Of a DNA stretch of 64,000 nt, positions 54,432-64,000 are shown piece after piece; within the stretch, counting starts at the first letter, position 1; every line of letters starts with the position of its first letter. Made by a program: the position numbers and the translations under genes. The stretch is taken from contig CP114482.1 of the NCBI GenBank assembly GCA_027186245.1, positions 28,911,209-28,975,208 of the forward strand. The letters are read 5' to 3'. The stretch is from Coriaria nepalensis. Lineage: Eukaryota > Streptophyta > Magnoliopsida > Cucurbitales > Coriariaceae. The notes beneath the pieces were generated by a model. It made no database searches. It was not told the DNA's origin and worked only from the letters and a program-made list of their open reading frames with translations.

Positions 54432-56251
54432 TTAGCATTAAAGTCATATTTTTGCGTCTCTTTTAGTCAGTAAATCATTCTAAATCACTTGGATCGAAAT
54501 TCGTCCTTTAAACATGACTTTCGTGCGTAACATGCAGTTGATCTATTGAAGGCAACAATGCATTTGTTTAGCCTTAAAGTCATGTAATTGAGTCTCTTCT
54601 AGTCATTAAATCATTCTAAATTAATTCGAACGAATTCTATTTTTGACCTTCAAACGTTATTTTCTTACATAACTTGAACTTAATCTATTGAAGACAACAA
54701 TGCATTATTTTAGCATTAAAAAGCATATGACTCAGTCTTTTCAATCATTAATTTGTTTGAAGGCACTTCGAACCAATTCTCTTTTTGCATTTAAAACGCG
54801 ACTTTCATGCATAACTTGCAATTGATCTATTGATGGCAACTATGCATTTTTTAGCGTTAAAGTCATATTTTTGCGTCTCTTTTAGTCAGTAAATCATTCT
54901 AAATCACTTCGAACGAAATTCAGCCTTTAAACATGACTTTCGTGCGTAACCCGCAGTTGATCTATTGAAGGCAAGAATGCATTTTTTTAGCCTTAAAGTC
55001 TTGTCACTGAGTCTCTTCTAGTCATTAAATAATTCTGAATTAATTCGAACGAATTCTCCTTTCGCCCTTCAAACATTATTTTCTCACATAACTTGTAATT
55101 AATCTATTGAAGACAACAATGCATTATTTTAGCATTAAAAAGCATATGACTCAGTCTTTTCAATCATTAAATTGTTTGAAGGCACTTCGAACCAATTCTC
55201 TTTTTGCATTTAGAAGGCGACTTTCATGCATAACTTGTAATTGATCTATTGATGGCAACTATGCATTTTTTTCGCCTTAAAGTCATATTTTTGCGTCTGT
55301 TTTAGTCAGTAAATCATTCTAAATCACTTCGAACGAAATTCATCCTTTAAACATGACTTTCGTGCGTAACCCGCAGTTAATCTATTGAAGGCAACAATGC
55401 ATTTGTTTAGCCTTAAAGTCCTATCACTGAGTCTCTTATAGTCATTAAATCATTCTAAATTAATTCGAACGAATTCTATTTTTGACCTTCAAACGTTATT
55501 TTCTTACATAACTTGAACTTAATCTATTGAAGACAACAATGCATTATTTTAGCATTAAAAAGCATATGACTCAGTCTTTTCAATCATTAAATTGTTTGAA
55601 GGCACTTCGAACCAATTCTCTTTTTGCATTTAAAACGCGACTTTCATGCATAACTTGCAATTGATCTATTGATGGCAACTATGCATTTTTTAGCGTTAAA
55701 GTCATATTTTTGCGTCTCTTTTAGTTAGTAAATCATTCTAAATCACTTCGAACGAAATTCAGCCTTTAAATATGACTTTCGTGCGTAACCCGCAGTTGAT
55801 CTATTGAAGGCAAGAATGCATTTGTTTAGCCTTAAAGTCATGTCACTGAGTCTCTTCTAGTCATTAAATCATTCTAAATTAATTCGAACGAATTCTATTT
55901 TTGCCCTTCAAATATTATTTTCTTACATAACTTGTAATTAATCTATTGAAGACAACAATGCATTATTTTAGCGTTAAAAAGCATATCACTCAGTCTTTTC
56001 AATCGTTAAATTGTTTGAAGGCACTTCGAACCAATTCTCTTTTTGCATTTAGAACGCGACTTTCATGCATAACTTGCAGTTGATCTATTGAAGGCAAGAA
56101 TGCATTTTCTTAGCCTTAAAGTCATATTTTTGCGTCTCTTTTAGTCAATAAATCATTCTAAATCACTTCGAACGAAATTCGGCCTTTAAACATGACTTTC
56201 GTGCGTAACTTGCAGTTGATCTATTGAAGGCAACAATGCATTTGTTTAGCC
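54432..56251 (+). repeat. 1.8-kb repeat, offset 2,517 bp (six units), copy 1
   Basis: Recurs at 56949-58768. The rare TTTTTGACCTTCAAACGTT form of C occurs twice in each copy (54640 and 55479; 57157 and 57996). Differences seen are few: ATGTAATTG here against ATGTCATTG, CCTATCAC against CCTGTCAC, and TTCAGCC against TTCAACC. Confidence 0.85.
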
Positions 56252-56948
56252 TTAAAGTCATGTCATTGAGTCTCTTCTAGTCATTAAATCATTCTAAATT
56301 AATTGAAACGAATTCTATTTTTGCCCTTCAAACATTATTTTCTTAAGTAACTTGTAATTAATCTATTGAAGACAACAATGCATTATTTTAGCGTTAAAAA
56401 GCATATCACTCTGTCTTTTCAATCATTAAATTGTTTGAAGGCACTTCGAACCAATTCTCTTTTTGCATTTAGAACGCGACTTTCATGCATAACTTGTAAT
56501 TGATCTATTGATGGCAACTATGCATTTTCTTAGCCTTAAAGTCATATTTTTGCGTCTCTTTTAGTCAGTAAATCATTCTAAATCACTTCGAACGAAATTC
56601 GGCCTTTAAACATGACTTTCGTGCGTAACTTGCAGTTGATCTATTGAAGGCAACAATGCATTTGTTTAGCCTTAAAGTCATGTCATTGAGTCTCTTATAG
56701 TCATTAAATCATTCTAAATTAATTCGAACGAATTCTATTTTTGCCCTTCAAATATTATTTTCTTACATAACTTGTAATTAATCTATTGAAGACAACAATG
56801 CATTATTTTAGCGTTAAAAAGCATATCACTCAGTCTTTTCAATCATTAAATTGTTTGAAGGCAGTTCGAACCAATTCTCTTTTTGCATTTAGAACGCGAC
56901 TTTCATGCATAACTTGCAATTGATCTATTGATGGCAACTATGCATTTC

Positions 56949-58768
56949 TTAGCATTAAAGTCATATTTTTGCGTCTCTTTTAGTCAGTAAATCATTCTAA
57001 ATCACTTGGATCGAAATTCGTCCTTTAAACATGACTTTCGTGCGTAACATGCAGTTGATCTATTGAAGGCAACAATGCATTTGTTTAGCCTTAAAGTCAT
57101 GTCATTGAGTCTCTTCTAGTCATTAAATCATTCTAAATTAATTCGAACGAATTCTATTTTTGACCTTCAAACGTTATTTTCTTACATAACTTGAACTTAA
57201 TCTATTGAAGACAACAATGCATTATTTTAGCATTAAAAAGCATATGACTCAGTCTTTTCAATCATTAATTTGTTTGAAGGCACTTCGAACCAATTCTCTT
57301 TTTGCATTTAAAACGCGACTTTCATGCATAACTTGCAATTGATCTATTGATGGCAACTATGCATTTTTTAGCGTTAAAGTCATATTTTTGCGTCTCTTTT
57401 AGTCAGTAAATCATTCTAAATCACTTCGAACGAAATTCAGCCTTTAAACATGACTTTCGTGCGTAACCCGCAGTTGATCTATTGAAGGCAAGAATGCATT
57501 TTTTTAGCCTTAAAGTCTTGTCACTGAGTCTCTTCTAGTCATTAAATAATTCTGAATTAATTCGAACGAATTCTCCTTTCGCCCTTCAAACATTATTTTC
57601 TCACATAACTTGTAATTAATCTATTGAAGACAACAATGCATTATTTTAGCATTAAAAAGCATATGACTCAGTCTTTTCAATCATTAAATTGTTTGAAGGC
57701 ACTTCGAACCAATTCTCTTTTTGCATTTAGAAGGCGACTTTCATGCATAACTTGTAATTGATCTATTGATGGCAACTATGCATTTTTTTCGCCTTAAAGT
57801 CATATTTTTGCGTCTGTTTTAGTCAGTAAATCATTCTAAATCACTTCGAACGAAATTCATCCTTTAAACATGACTTTCGTGCGTAACCCGCAGTTAATCT
57901 ATTGAAGGCAACAATGCATTTGTTTAGCCTTAAAGTCCTGTCACTGAGTCTCTTATAGTCATTAAATCATTCTAAATTAATTCGAACGAATTCTATTTTT
58001 GACCTTCAAACGTTATTTTCTTACATAACTTGAACTTAATCTATTGAAGACAACAATGCATTATTTTAGCATTAAAAAGCATATGACTCAGTCTTTTCAA
58101 TCATTAAATTGTTTGAAGGCACTTCGAACCAATTCTCTTTTTGCATTTAAAACGCGACTTTCATGCATAACTTGCAATTGATCTATTGATGGCAACTATG
58201 CATTTTTTAGCGTTAAAGTCATATTTTTGCGTCTCTTTTAGTTAGTAAATCATTCTAAATCACTTCGAACGAAATTCAACCTTTAAATATGACTTTCGTG
58301 CGTAACCCGCAGTTGATCTATTGAAGGCAAGAATGCATTTGTTTAGCCTTAAAGTCATGTCACTGAGTCTCTTCTAGTCATTAAATCATTCTAAATTAAT
58401 TCGAACGAATTCTATTTTTGCCCTTCAAATATTATTTTCTTACATAACTTGTAATTAATCTATTGAAGACAACAATGCATTATTTTAGCGTTAAAAAGCA
58501 TATCACTCAGTCTTTTCAATCGTTAAATTGTTTGAAGGCACTTCGAACCAATTCTCTTTTTGCATTTAGAACGCGACTTTCATGCATAACTTGCAGTTGA
58601 TCTATTGAAGGCAAGAATGCATTTTCTTAGCCTTAAAGTCATATTTTTGCGTCTCTTTTAGTCAATAAATCATTCTAAATCACTTCGAACGAAATTCGGC
58701 CTTTAAACATGACTTTCGTGCGTAACTTGCAGTTGATCTATTGAAGGCAACAATGCATTTGTTTAGCC
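56949..58768 (+). repeat. 1.8-kb repeat, offset 2,517 bp, copy 2
   Basis: Partner of 54432-56251. It ends at 58769, where AGCCATAAAG replaces AGCCTTAAAG. Its last 300 bp are also the first 300 bp of the 3,616-bp duplication. Confidence 0.85.
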
Positions 58769-59800
58769 ATAAAGTCATGTCACTGAGTCTCTTCTAGTCA
58801 TTAAATCATTCTAAATTAATTCGAACGAATTTTATTTTTGCCCTTCAAACATTATTTTCTTACATAACTTGCAATTAATCTATTGAATAAAACAATGCAT
58901 TATTTTAGCATTAAAAAGCATATCACTCAGTCTTTTCAATCATTAAATTGTTTGAAGGCACTTGGAACCAATTCTCTTTTTGCATTTAGAACGCGACTTT
59001 CCTGCATAACTTGTAATTGATATATTGATGGCAACTATGCATTTTTTTAGCCTTAAAGTTATATTTTTGCGTCTCTTTTTATCAGTAAATCATTTTAAAT
59101 CACTTCAAACGAAATTCGGCCTTTAAACATGACTTTCGTGCGTAACTTGCAGTTGATCTATTGAAGGCAACAATGCATTTTTTTAGCCTTAAAGTCATGT
59201 CACTGAGTCTCTTCTAGTTATTAAATCATTCTGAATTAATTCGAACGAATTCTATTTTTGCCCTTCAAACATTATTTTCTTACATAACTTGTAATTAATC
59301 TATTGAAGACAACAATGCATTATTTTAGCGTTAAAAAGCATATCACTCAGTCTTTTCAATCATTAAATTGTTTGAAGGCACTTCGAACCAATTCTCTTTT
59401 TGCATTTAGAACGCGACTTTCATGCATAACTTGCAATTGATCTATTGATGGCAACTATACATTTTTTAGCGTTAAAGTCATATTTTTGCGTCTCTTTTAG
59501 TCAGTAAATCATTCTAAATCACTTCGAACGAAATTCAGCCTTTAAATATGACTTTCGTGCGTAACCCGCAGTTGATCTATTGAAGGCAAGAATGCATTTG
59601 TTTAGCCTTAAAGTCATGTCACTGAGTCTCTTCTAGTCATTAAATCATTCTAAATTAATTCGAACGAATTCTATTTTTGCCCTTCAAATATTATTTTCTT
59701 ACATAACTTGTAATTAATCTATTGAAGACAACAATGAATTATTTTAGCGTTAAAAAGCATATCACTCAGTCTTTTCAATCATGAAATTGTTTGAAGGCAC

Positions 59801-59830
59801 TTCGAACCATGACTTTCGTGCGTAACTTGC
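59801..59830 (+). repeat. Out-of-register A/B deletion junction (158 bp lost)
   Basis: The A start TTCGAAC is joined directly to CATGACTTTCGTGCG of B. In an intact unit these points are 165 bp apart; here they are 7 bp apart, so 158 bp is missing, including almost all of A and the first 24 bp of B. The two sides share only CA at the join, which suggests end joining or slippage and not homologous exchange. Confidence 0.88.
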
Positions 59831-60659
59831 AGTTGATCTATTGAAGGCAACAATGCATTAGTTTAGCCTTAAAGTCATGTCATTGAGTCTCTTCTAGTCA
59901 TTAAATCATTCTAAATTATATCGAACGAATTCTATTTTTGCCCTTCAAATATTATTTTCTTACATACCTTGTAATTAATCTATTGAAGACAACAATGCAT
60001 TATTTTAGCGTTAAAAAGCATATCACTCTGTCTTTTCAATCATTAAATTGTTTGAAGGCACTTCGAACCAATTCTCTTTTTGCATTTAGAACGCGACTTT
60101 CATGCATAACTTATAATTGATCTATTGATGGCAACTATGCATTTTCTTAGCCTTAAAGTCATATTTTTGCGTCTCTTTTAGTCAACAAATCATTCTAAAT
60201 CACTTCGAACGAAATTCGGCCTTTAAACGTGACTTTCGTGCGTAACTTGCAGTTGATCTATTGAAGGCAACAATGCATTTGTTTAGCCGTAAAGTCATGT
60301 CATTGAATCTCTTCTAGTCATTAAATCATTCTAAATTAATTCGAACGAATTCTATTTTTCCCCTTCAAACATTATTTTCTTACGTAACTTGTAATTAATC
60401 TATTGAAGACAACAATGCATAATTTTAGCATTAAAAAGCATATCACTCAGTCTTTTCAATCATTAAATTGTTTGAAGGCACTTCGAACCAATTCTCCTTT
60501 TGCATTTAAAACGCGACTTTCGTGCATAACTTGCAATTGATCTATTGATAGCAACTACGCATTTTTTAGCCTTAAAGTCATATTTTTGCGTCTCTTTTTG
60601 TCAGTAAATCATTCTAAATCACTTCGAACGAAATTCGGCCTTTAAACATGACTTTCGTT

Positions 60660-61200
60660 CGTAACTTGCAGTTGATCTATTGAAGGCAACAATGCATTAG
60701 TTTAGCTTTAAAGTCATGTCATCGAGTCTCTTCTAGTCATTAAATCATTCTAAATTAATTCGAACGAATTCTATTTTTGCCCTTCAAACATTATTTTCTT
60801 ACATAACTTGCAATTAATCTACAGAATAAAACAATGCATTATTTTAGCATTAAAAAGCATATCACTCAGTCTTTTCAATCTATAAATTGTTTGAAGGCAC
60901 TTCGAACCAATTCTACTTTTGTTTTTAAAACACGACTTTCATGCATAACTTGCGATTGATCTATTGATGGCAACTATGCATTTTTTAACCTTAAAGTCAT
61001 ATTTTTGCGTCTCTTTTTGTCAGTAAATCATTCTAAATCACTTCGAACGAAATTCAGCCTTTAAACATGACTTTCGTGCGTAACTTGCAGTTGATCTATT
61101 GAAGGCAACAATGCATTTGTTTAGCCTTAAAGTCATGTCACTGAGTCTCTTCTAGTCATTAAATCATTCTAAATTAATTCGAACGAATTCTATTTTTGCC
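60660..61200 (+). repeat. Repeat at 838-bp offset, copy 1
   Basis: Recurs at about 61498-62038, two units on. Shared rare variants are GCATTAGTTTAGCTTTAAAG, CATCGAGTCTC, TGAATAAAACAATGC-like C, AATCTATAAATTG and CTACTTTTGTTTTTAAAAC. Several differences are present (CTACAGAAT against CTACTGAAT; TTTTAGC against TTTTTGC), so it is older than the 3,616-bp duplication that contains it. Confidence 0.75.
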
Positions 61201-61497
61201 CTTCAAACATTATTTTCTTACATAACTTGTAATTAGTCTATTGAAGACGACAATGTATTATTTTAGCGTTAAAAAGCATATCCCTCAGTCTTTTCAATCA
61301 TTAAATTGTTTGAAGGCACTTCGATCCAATTCTCTTTTTGCATTTAGAACGCGACTTTCATGCATAACTTGTAATTGATCTATTGATGGCAACTATGCAT
61401 TTTTTAGGGTTAAAGTCATATTTTTGCGTCTCTTTTTGTCAGTAAATCATTCTAAATCACTTCGAACGAAATTCGGCCTTTAAACATGACTTTCGTG

Positions 61498-62038
61498 CGT
61501 AACTTGCAGTTGATCTATTGAAGGCAACAATGCATTAGTTTAGCTTTAAAGTCATGTCATCGAGTCTCTTCTAGCCATTAAATCATTATAAATTAATTCG
61601 AACGAATTCTATTTTTGCCCTTCAAACATTATTTTCTTACATAACTTGCAATTAATCTACTGAATAAAACAATGCATTATTTTTGCATTAAAAAGCATAT
61701 CACTCAGTCTTTTCAATCTATAAATTGTTTGAAGGCACTTCGAACCAATTCTACTTTTGTTTTTAAAACACGACTTTCATGCATAACTTGCAATTGATCT
61801 ATTGATGGCAACTATGCATTTTTTAGCCTTAAAGTCATATTTTTGCGTCTCTTTTTGTCAGTAAATCATTCTAAATCACTTTGAACGAAATTCAGCCTTT
61901 AAACATGACTTTCGTGCGTAACTTGCAGTTGATCTATTGAAGGCAACAATGCATTTGTTTAGCCTTAAAGTCATGTCACTGAGTCTCTTCTAGTCATTAA
62001 ATCATTCTAAATTAATTCGAACGAAGTCTATTTTTCCC
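61498..62038 (+). repeat. Repeat at 838-bp offset, copy 2
   Basis: Partner of 60660-61200, lying at the right end of the first 3,616-bp copy. Its limits are approximate because similarity fades gradually. Confidence 0.72.
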
Positions 62039-62087
62039 CTTCAAACATTATTTTCTTACATAACGTGTAATTAATCTATTGAAGACG

Positions 62088-64000
62088 ACAATGCATTATT
62101 TTAGCGTTAAAAAGCATATCACTCAGTCTTTTCAATCGTTAAATTGTTTGAAGGCACTTCGAACCAATTCTCTTTTTGCATTTAGAACGCGACTTTCATG
62201 CATAACTTGCAGTTGATCTATTGAAGGCAAGAATGCATTTTCTTAGCCTTAAAGTCATATTTTTGCGTCTCTTTTAGTCAATAAATCATTCTAAATCACT
62301 TCGAACGAAATTCGGCCTTTAAACATGACTTTCGTGCGTAACTTGCAGTTGATCTATTGAAGGCAACAATGCATTTGTTTAGCCATAAAGTCATGTCACT
62401 GAGTCTCTTCTAGTCATTAAATCATTCTAAATTAATTCGAACGAATTTTATTTTTGCCCTTCAAACATTATTTTCTTACATAACTTGCAATTAATCTATT
62501 GAATAAAACAATGCATTATTTTAGCATTAAAAAGCATATCACTCAGTCTTTTCAATCATTAAATTGTTTGAAGGCACTTGGAACCAATTCTCTTTTTGCA
62601 TTTAGAACGCGACTTTCCTGCATAACTTGTAATTGATATATTGATGGCAACTATGCATTTTTTTAGCCTTAAAGTTATATTTTTGCGTCTCTTTTTATCA
62701 GTAAATCATTTTAAATCACTTCAAACGAAATTCGGCCTTTAAACATGACTTTCGTGCGTAACTTGCAGTTGATCTATTGAAGGCAACAATGCATTTTTTT
62801 AGCCTTAAAGTCATGTCACTGAGTCTCTTCTAGTTATTAAATCATTCTGAATTAATTCGAACGAATTCTATTTTTGCCCTTCAAACATTATTTTCTTACA
62901 TAACTTGTAATTAATCTATTGAAGACAACAATGCATTATTTTAGCGTTAAAAAGCATATCACTCAGTCTTTTCAATCATTAAATTGTTTGAAGGCACTTC
63001 GAACCAATTCTCTTTTTGCATTTAGAACGCGACTTTCATGCATAACTTGCAATTGATCTATTGATGGCAACTATACATTTTTTAGCGTTAAAGTCATATT
63101 TTTGCGTCTCTTTTAGTCAGTAAATCATTCTAAATCACTTCGAACGAAATTCAGCCTTTAAATATGACTTTCGTGCGTAACCCGCAGTTGATCTATTGAA
63201 GGCAAGAATGCATTTGTTTAGCCTTAAAGTCATGTCACTGAGTCTCTTCTAGTCATTAAATCATTCTAAATTAATTCGAACGAATTCTATTTTTGCCCTT
63301 CAAATATTATTTTCTTACATAACTTGTAATTAATCTATTGAAGACAACAATGAATTATTTTAGCGTTAAAAAGCATATCACTCAGTCTTTTCAATCATGA
63401 AATTGTTTGAAGGCACTTCGAACCATGACTTTCGTGCGTAACTTGCAGTTGATCTATTGAAGGCAACAATGCATTAGTTTAGCCTTAAAGTCATGTCATT
63501 GAGTCTCTTCTAGTCATTAAATCATTCTAAATTATATCGAACGAATTCTATTTTTGCCCTTCAAATATTATTTTCTTACATACCTTGTAATTAATCTATT
63601 GAAGACAACAATGCATTATTTTAGCGTTAAAAAGCATATCACTCTGTCTTTTCAATCATTAAATTGTTTGAAGGCACTTCGAACCAATTCTCTTTTTGCA
63701 TTTAGAACGCGACTTTCATGCATAACTTATAATTGATCTATTGATGGCAACTATGCATTTTCTTAGCCTTAAAGTCATATTTTTGCGTCTCTTTTAGTCA
63801 ACAAATCATTCTAAATCACTTCGAACGAAATTCGGCCTTTAAACGTGACTTTCGTGCGTAACTTGCAGTTGATCTATTGAAGGCAACAATGCATTTGTTT
63901 AGCCGTAAAGTCATGTCATTGAATCTCTTCTAGTCATTAAATCATTCTAAATTAATTCGAACGAATTCTATTTTTCCCCTTCAAACATTATTTTCTTACG
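62088..64000 (+). repeat. 3,616-bp segmental tandem duplication, copy 2 (cut by window end)
   Basis: The first 1,913 bp of the second copy, matching 58472-60384. The window stops inside a C subunit, so the true length of the copy and any further copies are unknown. Confidence 0.9.
63417..63446 (+). repeat. Second copy of the 158-bp deletion junction
   Basis: Same join as at 59801, exactly 3,616 bp away. It was carried along by the segmental duplication and is not an independent deletion. Confidence 0.88.

Larger units (their letters stand above)
58472..62087 (+). repeat. 3,616-bp segmental tandem duplication, copy 1
   Basis: Offset of 3,616 bp, equal to nine units minus the 158-bp deletion the copy contains. 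Left limit: 58471 is A where 62087 is G, and AACTTG versus AACGTG lies just upstream. No differences were seen over the 1,913 bp available for comparison. Shared private variants include CTTGGAACC, TTCCTGCATAAC, AAAGTTATAT and TTTAAACGTGAC. Confidence 0.9.
1..64000. repeat. Satellite DNA array, ~419-bp trimeric higher-order repeat
   Basis: The whole window is a head-to-tail array of one unit of about 419 bp. The junction motif TTCGAACCAATTCT, which opens subunit A, falls at 1, 419, 702, 1121, 1536, 1955, 2375, 2795, 3215 and so on to 63679, giving spacings of 415-420 bp with a few contracted exceptions. Each unit holds three related subunits (A, B, C). G+C is about 31-32% by hand count of one unit. 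No inverted segment, transposon, gene or non-satellite island interrupts it. Such arrays are typical of eukaryotic heterochromatin around centromeres, at telomere-proximal blocks or on sex chromosomes; which applies here cannot be told from sequence alone. I do not recognise the family. All coordinates inside the array are approximate to a few bases because of shared homology. Confidence 0.98.

Noticed and set aside
1..64000. CRISPR array or plasmid iterons
   Set aside because: The period is about 419 bp with no unique spacers between repeats, no leader and no cas or replication genes. The size and higher-order structure are those of a eukaryotic satellite.
1..64000. Transposon-derived tandem repeat
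   Set aside because: No terminal inverted repeats, long terminal repeats, transposase or reverse-transcriptase frames and no poly-A tails were seen; all units are in one orientation.
1..64000. tRNA, rRNA or other structured RNA genes
   Set aside because: TTCGAAC resembles the T-loop motif of tRNA (internal promoter box B contains GTTCGAA), but no acceptor or anticodon stems fit around it and it recurs in nearly every subunit as part of the repeat.
1..64000. Phased T-tracts implying strong intrinsic curvature
   Set aside because: T-runs of five to seven are common, but their spacing is not clearly near 10 bp by eye, so I do not claim curvature without a calculation.

Overview
The whole 64-kb window is one uninterrupted satellite-DNA array. 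I see no credible gene, RNA gene, transposon or unique sequence. The repeat unit is about 419 bp, AT-rich (about 31-32% G+C, hand-counted on one unit), and always in the same head-to-tail orientation. Each unit is made of three diverged subunits, here called A (about 141 bp), B (about 136 bp) and C (about 142 bp). The three share a common core, so the 419-bp unit is a trimeric higher-order repeat derived from an older monomer of about 140 bp. About 153 units fit in the window, three of them shortened. A block this long and this regular points to eukaryotic constitutive heterochromatin, possibly pericentromeric or centromeric. I do not recognise the family and cannot name the taxon. CpG is not obviously depleted, which fits a genome with little CpG methylation better than a vertebrate or plant one, but only weakly.

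Layout: (1) 1-2971 is a run of mixed unit variants, with one contracted unit at 419-701 that lacks B. (2) 2972-15542 and 15543-28113 are a direct tandem duplication of 12,571 bp (30 units), roughly 99.8% identical on reading. (3) 26883-31912, 31913-36942 and 36943-41972 are a direct triplication of 5,030 bp (12 units); I saw no differences between copies. Its first copy starts inside the end of the second 12.6-kb copy, so the triplication is the younger event. (4) About 42042-49771 is a mosaic of variants with a locally homogenised run of near-identical units at about 45880-47220 and a 1,259-bp-offset repeat broken by a conversion-like patch. (5) 49772-58769 holds nested segmental repeats at offsets of 1,258, 839, 4,611 and 2,517 bp (3, 2, 11 and 6 units). 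(6) 58472-62087 and 62088-64000 are a 3,616-bp tandem duplication whose second copy runs off the window; each copy carries the same out-of-register 158-bp deletion.

The interest lies in array evolution. Nearly every large repeat offset is a whole number of 419-bp units, as expected from unequal exchange or amplification in register. The nested boundaries give a relative order of events. A recognisable variant A subunit, present seven times, works as a lineage marker. The short open frames found across the array are by-products of the repeat and are not annotated as genes.
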